A DNA stretch of 6,163 bases, taken from DATADF01 sp046263155. Lineage in GTDB: Bacteria > Actinomycetota > CADDZG01 > WHSQ01. The DNA lies in contig JBHELF010000014.1 of NCBI GenBank assembly GCA_046263155.1, positions 1-6,163 of the forward strand, written 5' to 3'. Positions within the stretch are counted from its first letter, which is position 1. Each line of letters starts with the position of its first letter. The position numbers and the translations under genes were made by a program. Below, piece by piece: positions 1 to 5,060 of this stretch. The notes under the pieces were generated by a model. The model worked only from the letters and a program-made list of their open reading frames with translations. It did no database searches and was not told the DNA's origin.

Positions 1-1
1 G

Positions 2-76
2 CTCAGAGCGAATCCGATCCCGGCCGAAGGGAACACGTTCGATGAGGAGACCGAGCACCGGCCGCACATCGGGTAG
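2..76 (+). CDS. Possible C-terminal end of a plus-strand protein (partial, unknown)
   Basis: One plus-strand frame is open from the left edge to a TAG stop at 74-76 and gives 24 residues ending in DEETEHRPHIG. GC by codon position in these 24 codons is about 16/24, 11/24 and 20/24 for positions one, two and three. That low-second, high-third pattern is typical of real coding in a high-GC genome. The same register read on the minus strand is also open, starting from a GTG at 82, but it has the wrong position bias, no ribosome site, and begins right after the T-tract of a terminator. If real, this gene converges on the secreted-protein gene at 150-716. It is too short to assign a function, and the call rests only on composition. 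Confidence 0.35.
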   Translation, partial: LRANPIPAEGNTFDEETEHRPHIG

Positions 77-81
77 GTGCA

Positions 82-135
82 CTAAAAAGATCTCGGGGCT
101 GAGACCCTCCCTGCGGAGAGCCTGCAGCCCCGAGA
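82..135 (-). terminator. Intrinsic terminator of the secreted-protein gene
   Basis: Bases 91-101 and 125-135 form a perfect 11-bp GC-rich stem (TCTCGGGGCTG with CAGCCCCGAGA). The 23-nt loop can itself form a small 4-bp hairpin (107-110 with 115-118). Read on the minus strand, the stem is followed at once by TCTTTTTAGT, a classic U-tract. It lies 15 bases beyond the TAA stop of the gene at 150-716. On the plus strand the stem is followed by CGAAATGG with no T-run, so it should work mainly for minus-strand transcription, although a strong stem could slow plus-strand transcripts too. Confidence 0.87.
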
Positions 136-149
136 CGAAATGGTGGGAG

Positions 150-716
150 TTAGGTCGCCGTCGGTGACGGTGTCGGTGAACCGGTCGGACTCCCGTCGGG
201 CGCGGGAGTCCCTCCTCCGGGTCCGGTGCCCGTGTACTTAAAGGCGGCATCCAGGCCGTCGTACATGCACACGATCACCTTCGTCATGTTGGGAGGGATC
301 GCACCCTCCTCACCGCCTGGTTCGCGCGTTTCGTAGGTCACGGTCTCGCCAACTGCTTGTTGGTCACCGAAGTCCGGATAGAAGACGATGTCGAAATCGG
401 GTTCACCGCTGGTGACCTCGAGGACGAAGTTGCCTCCCCAGGTTGCCTCATCGACATCGAAGTGGTAGCCGAAATAGCCTTGAGCGCCATCCCCGAATAG
501 CAGCGTGGCTCGTCGGTGAATGCCCGAGAAGCAGGCATTGGGATCGCCGGCCGCGGCGCCGTTGGCCGGAAACATGATGCTTCCCTCGACCACTTGCTCT
601 ACGGGGGGAGGGGGCTTCTTCTTCTTTTTCTTCTTCTTCTGGCCCATTGCGTCCATCGGAGCGAGCGCGAGCAGCAGAACCAGAACCACCGCCAAAACCG
701 TCCATCTCTTGTTCAT
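150..716 (-). CDS. Secreted protein with poly-lysine/poly-proline segment, unknown function
   Basis: A protein of 188 residues. Residues 1-25 look like a Sec signal peptide: basic MNKR, a hydrophobic core at 5-19 and a likely cleavage near AMG-Q (25/26). Immediately after it come eight lysines (27-34) and four prolines (35-38). Residues 44-162 form a compact body with alternating beta-like stretches (HFDVD 85-89, FVLEV 97-101, DFDIVFY 107-113, KVIVCMYDG 146-154), suggesting a small extracellular beta-sandwich. C62 and C150, its only cysteines, could form a disulfide. The end (164-188) is a flexible Gly/Thr/Pro/Ser tail ending PTPSPTAT, with no LPXTG sorting motif or final membrane helix. The start at 716 is chosen because AAGGAGG lies 7 bases upstream and a signal peptide begins there. 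The open frame runs back to an ATG at 923, but those residues show no protein-like pattern and would overlap the divergent cyclase gene. The body is reminiscent of uncharacterised secreted proteins of soil actinobacteria and of prepeptidase C-terminal-like domains, but I cannot assign a family. The gene stands alone, with its own terminator. Confidence 0.85.
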   Translation of the reverse strand: MNKRWTVLAVVLVLLLALAPMDAMGQKKKKKKKKPPPPVEQVVEGSIMFPANGAAAGDPNACFSGIHRRATLLFGDGAQGYFGYHFDVDEATWGGNFVLEVTSGEPDFDIVFYPDFGDQQAVGETVTYETREPGGEEGAIPPNMTKVIVCMYDGLDAAFKYTGTGPGGGTPAPDGSPTGSPTPSPTAT

Positions 717-875
717 GGGGCTTCCTCCTTGTCCTCTCAGGTAAGAACGATTGGGCGCGGCCCCGGTATTTCCTTTATCAAAGCGCCAAGGGGTTCGGTG
801 GGGACGAAGGCCACCAACGGCGATGCCAGGTTCTGGGACTTGCGGTTCGGTGTGCACGTGCGCGTAAGGTTGGAT
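717..875. promoter_or_regulatory. Divergent intergenic region, presumed promoters of both flanking genes
   Basis: These 159 bases separate two genes transcribed away from each other, so promoters for both should lie here or just inside the genes. The only AT-rich island is at about 767-782 (GGTATTTCCTTTATCA). On the plus strand a weak sigma-70-like pair can be drawn, TTGGGC (751-756) and TTTATC (774-779) with a 17-base spacer, each matching consensus at only three of six positions. I found no convincing minus-strand pair. A 9-base direct repeat GGTTCGGTG lies at 792-800 and 844-852, 52 bases apart. An 8-base palindrome GCACGTGC (854-861) sits just before AAGG (866-869), the probable ribosome site of the cyclase gene. 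Function is inferred from position only. Confidence 0.35.
724..730 (-). promoter_or_regulatory. Strong Shine-Dalgarno site fixing the secreted-protein start
   Basis: On the minus strand AAGGAGG is followed by 7 bases (AAGCCCC) and then the ATG at 716. This near-perfect anti-16S match decides the start in favour of 716 over the in-frame ATG at 923, and suggests efficient translation. Confidence 0.85.
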
Positions 876-2216
876 ATGGATCAGCCACCCGAAACCGACT
901 ACGCGTCCAGCGGAGATGCGCATATTGCCTATCAGGTTGCGGGCAAGGGCGAATCAGACCTAGTTCTCGTTTCCGAATGGCAGATTCATTTGGATGCCCA
1001 TTGGGAGGACCCGCTGGTGGCTCGGGGCTTGAGACGCCTCGCCTCGTGCAGTCGATTGATCCTGTTCGACCCTAGAGGCTTCGGCCTCTCTGATCCCCTG
1101 CCCCCGACGCGGCTACCAACCACAGAGGAAGTGATGGATGACATCCGCGCGGTCATGGACTCAGCCGAGTCCAAGAAGGCAGCGTTGCTGGCTATTGGAG
1201 ACGGAGCGCCCCCCGCTCTCCTATTCGCCGCTACGCATCCTCATCGCGTTCGCTCGCTCGTGATTGTGAATGGATACGCTCGGCTCAGAGCTTCGCCTGA
1301 CTACCCTTCCGGTTTCTCTGATGAGGAACAGGCCGAAGTAATCGAACGAATCCCTGAGATTTGGGGCCGCGACCAGAGTTGGAACCTGGTTGCTCCGAGT
1401 TTCCGGGACGACCCTACCTATATGCGTCATCTGAGCCGTCTGTATCGCCAATCAGTTAGTCCCGGCGGAGCTCAAGCTCTCTTGAAGATGAGTTTTTTAA
1501 GCGATGTCCGTGAGGCTCTTTCGTTCGTGGCCTGTCCGACTTTGATCTTGCACCGCGTCGGGAACCGGTGGATCGACCAATCTCACGGCCGGTATATGGC
1601 TGAGCACATTCCAAACGCGCACTGGGTTGAGTTGCCTGGCAGCGATCACCTGTGGTGGGCAGGCGATATGGATGAGCTACTCGACGAGGTTGAGCCCTTC
1701 CTGACTGGAAAGGAAGTTCCCACCAGAATCGATCGTGTGTTAGCAACGGTTGTTTTCACGGATGTAGTTGATTCGACGCGGACCGCAAAGCGTCTGGGCG
1801 ACGCGCGTTGGCGCGCGGTCCTTGAATCGCACGATCAAGTTGTCCGCAAGGAAGTTGAGCGCTTCGGCGGCAGAGAGATCAAGGCCTTAGGTGACGGATT
1901 TCTGCTGCTGTTTGATGCGCCGGGCCGCGCTGTTCGCTGTGCTGAGGCCATTGCAATCGGAGTCCGACCCCTTGGACTCCAAGTCCGCGCTGGCGTGCAC
2001 GCCGGTGAAGTCGAACTTCGAGGGGAGGACATTGGCGGGATCGCGGTTCATATTGGTCAACGAATCTGTGCTCTGGCCGACGCTGACAATGTCTATGTTT
2101 CGAGCACAGTTAGGGACCTGTCTCAGGGATCGGACATCCAGTTTGAGGACTTGGGTGTTCGGCCATTGAGAGGACTAACGGAGCAATGGCGTATCTACAA
2201 AACAGAGGGCCCCTAG
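876..2216 (+). CDS. Alpha/beta-hydrolase-like domain fused to class III adenylate/guanylate cyclase
   Basis: A protein of 446 residues predicted to make cAMP (or cGMP) from the nucleoside triphosphate. It has no signal peptide or membrane segment, so it is cytoplasmic. Residues 7-278 have the alpha/beta-hydrolase fold: FDPRGFGLSD (64-73), the nucleophile-elbow region AIGDGAPP (106-113), and the final histidine region GSDHLWW (255-261). The elbow carries Gly108 where a catalytic Ser is expected and Asn230 replaces the usual Asp of the acid turn, while His258 remains. The domain is therefore probably not a hydrolase. Residues 288-446 are the cyclase domain, with metal-binding Asp296 (VFTDVVDST) and Asp340 (IKALGDG), Lys336 at the purine-specifying position, Asp385, and Arg396. 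The usual catalytic Asn is His392 in AVHIGQR. The same layout is known from Mycobacterium tuberculosis Rv1900c, which also has His at that position and is active. The start at 876 follows AAGG by 6 bases and begins the family-like DYASSGDAHIAYQVAG. An in-frame GTG at 516 is rejected because it would overlap the divergent gene. Sampled GC is about 53%, well below the downstream operon. Lys336 and Asp385 favour ATP, but substrate choice is inference. Confidence 0.92.
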   Translation: MDQPPETDYASSGDAHIAYQVAGKGESDLVLVSEWQIHLDAHWEDPLVARGLRRLASCSRLILFDPRGFGLSDPLPPTRLPTTEEVMDDIRAVMDSAESKKAALLAIGDGAPPALLFAATHPHRVRSLVIVNGYARLRASPDYPSGFSDEEQAEVIERIPEIWGRDQSWNLVAPSFRDDPTYMRHLSRLYRQSVSPGGAQALLKMSFLSDVREALSFVACPTLILHRVGNRWIDQSHGRYMAEHIPNAHWVELPGSDHLWWAGDMDELLDEVEPFLTGKEVPTRIDRVLATVVFTDVVDSTRTAKRLGDARWRAVLESHDQVVRKEVERFGGREIKALGDGFLLLFDAPGRAVRCAEAIAIGVRPLGLQVRAGVHAGEVELRGEDIGGIAVHIGQRICALADADNVYVSSTVRDLSQGSDIQFEDLGVRPLRGLTEQWRIYKTEGP

Positions 2217-2229
2217 CAGGCTTGCTGGG
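2211..2229 (+). other. Small hairpin over the cyclase stop codon, possible weak terminator
   Basis: CCC (2211-2213) pairs with GGG (2227-2229) and AGCA (2215-2218) with TGCT (2223-2226), leaving a GGCT loop and one bulged T. The TAG stop lies inside the stem. No T-run follows on the plus strand, and I see no better terminator in the 80 bases between the two convergent stop codons. This may be a weak or Rho-assisted end, or chance. Confidence 0.3.
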
Positions 2230-2296
2230 CGCGAGGAGCGTTGGAATCGTGAATGCCAGAGGCGTAGCCGCGAAGTAGCCAGGCTCGAGTCCTTAA

Positions 2297-4654
2297 TCAG
2301 TCGAAGAGGCGAGCGACGCGGTATCGAATCGAGATCTCGACCTCGGCTGCTTGCTTCTGGTCGAGCTTGGCGTCTGCCAGCGTCCGCACATAGAAGACAT
2401 CGACGACGCGCTCGCCGAGTGTGTCGATCTTGGCTACGTGGATGTCCAGATCGAGATCGGTCAGCGCGGCGGCAACCGCATACAACAGTCCCAGTGCATC
2501 CTTGGCGCGGACCTCGATGACGGTGGAGTGCTCGGATTCGTCCTGTAGCACGCGGACTTCGGGCAGGATCGGGGCCGGAGGCCTGTAGTCGCGCGCCTTC
2601 CTTTCGAGGCGGGCATCCAATGCCAGATGTCCCGAATAAGCCGCCTCGAGATCGGCGGTCAGCTTCTCCCAAGAGGAGTCACTGGGGGCCGCGATCACGA
2701 AACGCTCGAGTGCCAGCCCGGTTGTCGTCGAGTAAGCCTGTGCCTTCAGCACCGATATGCGGTTTAGGGCGAGCACGCCGGCGGTACGCGCCAGCGTTCC
2801 CGGGCGATCGCGGCAGCACACCGTCAGGAGAGCTTGTCCCGGCTCGGCCCCCTCATCGATACGGCATCGAACCTGGCCCTGCTTCGGCGGACTCAAAAGC
2901 AGGCGTATGTCGTCGACAGCATCGGGTACCGGCGTCGAGTCGAGATACGAAGAGGGCAACGAGTCGAGGACCTCTTCGGCGCGCCCGGCCAGTGTCGGCT
3001 CGTAGGCCTCGACCTCTCTCGCCTTGGCGGCCACATCGCTGCGCACGGGAAGCTCGCCCGTCTCCAGCGCGGTGAGCGCCTTTCCGTAGAGTTCTCGGAG
3101 CAATGCCGCTTTCCAGTCGTTCCATCCCTCAGGACCTGTCGCGACTGCATCGGCGATGGAAAGCACGTAGAGAAGCCGGAGAAGCCGCGCCTCTTTCAGT
3201 TTGGCGACGACGTCGGCGATTACCGCTCCATCGTCCAGATCGCGACGGGTAGCGGTGTCGACGAGAAGCAAGTGCCAGCGCACCAGCGCGGCTACCTCTT
3301 CGACTTCCTGTGGAGCGATACCCATCCGGCGGCACATGGCACGCGCCAACCGCTCGCCCGCGATCGAGTGATCCTCGCCGGAGCCCTTGCCGACGTCGTG
3401 AAGTAGTGCAGCGAGGTAGAGCGAATCCGGGTCTCCCGTCTCGGCCCGGGCGCTCGCGGCGATGGAGTCATTGGCCACCGCCGTTCGAACCTGTTCGACC
3501 GTAATGAACGAGTGCGCGTCGACCGTGTACTGGTGATACGGATCATGCTGGGCTCGGCCTCTTACGACGGACCACTCGGGCCACAGGACGGGCCAGATCC
3601 CCAGATGATCCAGCGCCTCCAAGGCCTGCGTGCAGTGAGGCCCTCGCAGGACCTCGAGAAAGCGAGACCGCGTCGCGAGCGGCCACTCCGGAAGCTCGAT
3701 GGTCTGGAGCGCAGCTTTCAAGCGCCCTGCCTCGCGAGCCGACATTCGTTTGCCGGTATTCGCTATGGCGGCAGCGAGCGCGAGCGCGGCGCCGACGTCC
3801 TTGTCCTCGGACCCGAGGACAAGGCTGCCGTCTTGAAGCCGGACACCTCCCCGCAACTCCTTGATGGAGCCCGATCGACGAGGGCCCCCGAGCGCCTGTT
3901 CCGCCAGGGCGTCGCGCGCGAAAGCCGATTCGTGCTCGATCGTGCGCGCGGCCGAGTGCACTGCTCGCATCAGCTCGTCGGCGCCCTCCTCTGGATCGAG
4001 GCCCAGGCGCTGGGCTACGCGCGGTTGCAGGTCGATGCGGAGCCGGTCGCTCTTGCGCTTGACCTCTGCGTGTAGGGCCTCTCGGACGGCAAGCAAAAGC
4101 TCTTGGGCCTCGGTCCAATCCGCGCGCCATGGAAATGTCGCGTCGCTCGCAGCTTCGAGCCAGCGGACGACGTGAACGTCCCGCAAGCCCCCGACGTCCT
4201 CTTTGATGTCCGGAGCCAGCGCCCAGCCCGCGCGCGCAACGCGCGCGTGACGTTCGGCGGTGCCCTCGAGGATGCTGCGGACCAGAGCGCGCCCGTCCTT
4301 CTTCAGCCATCGTCCCCGACGGTCGAGGACCTCCTCCAACAGTTCGGTCTCGCCTACAACGAGCCGAGTCGAAAGCAGCGCGGTGGCCGCATGAGGGTCG
4401 CGTGCCGCGCGCTCGACGGCCTCCTTTGGCGTGACGGTCGCGTGGCCGATCGAGAGACCCGCATCCCACAGGGGATACAGCAAGCCTCGGAAGGTGGCCT
4501 GAGTGGTGTCGCTCTTGGGCGGTACCAGGAACAACAGATCGATGTCCGAATGGGGAGAAAGTTCGCCGCGACCGTAGCCGCCGACCGCGACGATCGTTAT
4601 CGCGGCGGTGGGGCCCAGGGTCGTCTGTGCCAAGTCGGCAAGCGCGCGGTCCAT
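2297..4654 (-). CDS. glnD: GlnD, bifunctional PII nucleotidyltransferase / nucleotide-removing enzyme
   Basis: GlnD modifies the PII T-loop tyrosine when nitrogen is short and removes the group when glutamine is abundant. In enterobacteria the group is UMP. In studied actinobacteria such as Streptomyces and Corynebacterium it is AMP, and that activity is likely here if the phylum guess holds. The 785 residues show the full order: nucleotidyltransferase motif GGYGRGELSPHSDIDL (25-40) with metal Asp37 and Asp39; the GlnD signature KEDVGGLRD (151-159); an HD hydrolase domain with YTVDAH (376-381), LLHDVGKG (418-424) and EDHSIAGE (427-434), including His419-Asp420; then two C-terminal ACT glutamine-sensing domains at about 609-680 and 711-785. 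All key residues I looked for are present. The gene follows glnK after 67 bases. ATG 4654 is the only standard in-frame start, but AAGG lies 15 bases upstream, which is far, and only 24 residues precede the active-site loop, fewer than usual. The frame stays open upstream with GlnD-like residues, and a CTG at 4696 is an alternative, so the N-terminus is uncertain. Confidence 0.95.
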   Translation of the reverse strand: MDRALADLAQTTLGPTAAITIVAVGGYGRGELSPHSDIDLLFLVPPKSDTTQATFRGLLYPLWDAGLSIGHATVTPKEAVERAARDPHAATALLSTRLVVGETELLEEVLDRRGRWLKKDGRALVRSILEGTAERHARVARAGWALAPDIKEDVGGLRDVHVVRWLEAASDATFPWRADWTEAQELLLAVREALHAEVKRKSDRLRIDLQPRVAQRLGLDPEEGADELMRAVHSAARTIEHESAFARDALAEQALGGPRRSGSIKELRGGVRLQDGSLVLGSEDKDVGAALALAAAIANTGKRMSAREAGRLKAALQTIELPEWPLATRSRFLEVLRGPHCTQALEALDHLGIWPVLWPEWSVVRGRAQHDPYHQYTVDAHSFITVEQVRTAVANDSIAASARAETGDPDSLYLAALLHDVGKGSGEDHSIAGERLARAMCRRMGIAPQEVEEVAALVRWHLLLVDTATRRDLDDGAVIADVVAKLKEARLLRLLYVLSIADAVATGPEGWNDWKAALLRELYGKALTALETGELPVRSDVAAKAREVEAYEPTLAGRAEEVLDSLPSSYLDSTPVPDAVDDIRLLLSPPKQGQVRCRIDEGAEPGQALLTVCCRDRPGTLARTAGVLALNRISVLKAQAYSTTTGLALERFVIAAPSDSSWEKLTADLEAAYSGHLALDARLERKARDYRPPAPILPEVRVLQDESEHSTVIEVRAKDALGLLYAVAAALTDLDLDIHVAKIDTLGERVVDVFYVRTLADAKLDQKQAAEVEISIRYRVARLFD

Positions 4655-4721
4655 GTCGACCGCGCGCTGCCTTGCAACCTCGGACCCATCCCTCAGGCTG
4701 ACGGGACGGGGCTCTTTGAGA

Positions 4722-5060
4722 CTAGAGAGCGTCGGGCCCCTTCTCTCCCGTGCGAATGCGCACGACGTCCTCTGCGGGCATCACCCACACTTTGCCGTCT
4801 CCGATTGAATCGGTTCGCGCCGCGGCGACGATGGCCTTCACTATCTCGGGTACCTGATCGTCGTCCACGGCGATCTCAATTCTCGTCTTCGGAACGAAGT
4901 CCACCTGGTATTCGGCTCCGCGGTAGACCTCTGTGTGGCCCCTCTGGCGCCCGAAACCGCGAGCGTCGGAGACCGTCATCCCCTGGATACCGAGGTCCTC
5001 CAGCGCCTCTTTCACTTCGTCCAGTTTGAAGGGCTTGATGACGGCGACGATGACCTTCAT
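4722..5060 (-). CDS. glnK: PII nitrogen regulatory protein (GlnK/GlnB)
   Basis: A 112-residue PII protein, the same length as E. coli GlnB. PII trimers bind ATP or ADP and 2-oxoglutarate and report nitrogen and energy status. With an amt gene directly upstream, its expected partner is that channel, which it blocks when ammonium is plentiful. The sequence shows the N-terminal strand KVIVAVIKPFKLDEV (2-16), the T-loop (37-55) with the modifiable Tyr51, Gln39 and Lys58 of the ligand site, the B-loop GDGKVWV (87-93) with Lys90, and Arg101/Arg103 at the C-terminal nucleotide contact. Starting at the ATG at 5060 places the tyrosine at exactly position 51. The TTG at 5063 would add one residue and is less likely. 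The ATG shares its A with the TGA stop of amt (TGATG), which implies translational coupling, and glnD follows 67 bases on. The name glnK rather than glnB is given for the amt linkage; sequence alone does not separate the two. Confidence 0.96.
   Translation of the reverse strand: MKVIVAVIKPFKLDEVKEALEDLGIQGMTVSDARGFGRQRGHTEVYRGAEYQVDFVPKTRIEIAVDDDQVPEIVKAIVAAARTDSIGDGKVWVMPAEDVVRIRTGEKGPDAL

Noticed and set aside
4..82. A minus-strand frame starting at GTG 82 and leaving the left edge (VHLPDVRPVLGLLIERV).
   Set aside because: It starts directly after the T-tract of a terminator, lacks a ribosome site, and its codon-position GC pattern fits the opposite strand better.
603..638. The TTC-rich run at 615-638 as a simple repeat or phase-variable tract.
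   Set aside because: It is exactly the lysine/proline coding segment, in frame, with only one interrupted trinucleotide run. Unit changes would keep the frame, so there is no on/off switching signal.
516..875. The cyclase frame stays open upstream to a GTG at 516, which would add 120 residues.
   Set aside because: The added residues are Arg/Leu-rich low-complexity sequence antisense to the secreted-protein gene. ATG 876 has a ribosome site and begins the family-like N-terminus.
717..923. The secreted-protein frame extends upstream to an ATG at 923, adding 69 residues.
   Set aside because: It would bury a clear signal peptide inside the protein, ignore the AAGGAGG site at 724-730, and overlap the divergent cyclase gene.
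2217..2296. A bidirectional terminator between cyclase and glnD.
   Set aside because: I found only the bulged hairpin at 2211-2229 and a short AGCCAGGCT near-palindrome at 2277-2285, neither with a T-run, so no terminator is claimed there for glnD.
3543..4469. Long Arg/Gly/Ala-rich open frames antisense to or out of phase with glnD, for example 3543-4469 minus, 4103-5029 plus and 3512-4075 plus.
   Set aside because: High GC removes stop codons in alternative frames. GlnD has intact domains throughout, and these translations lack any motif and span gene boundaries.
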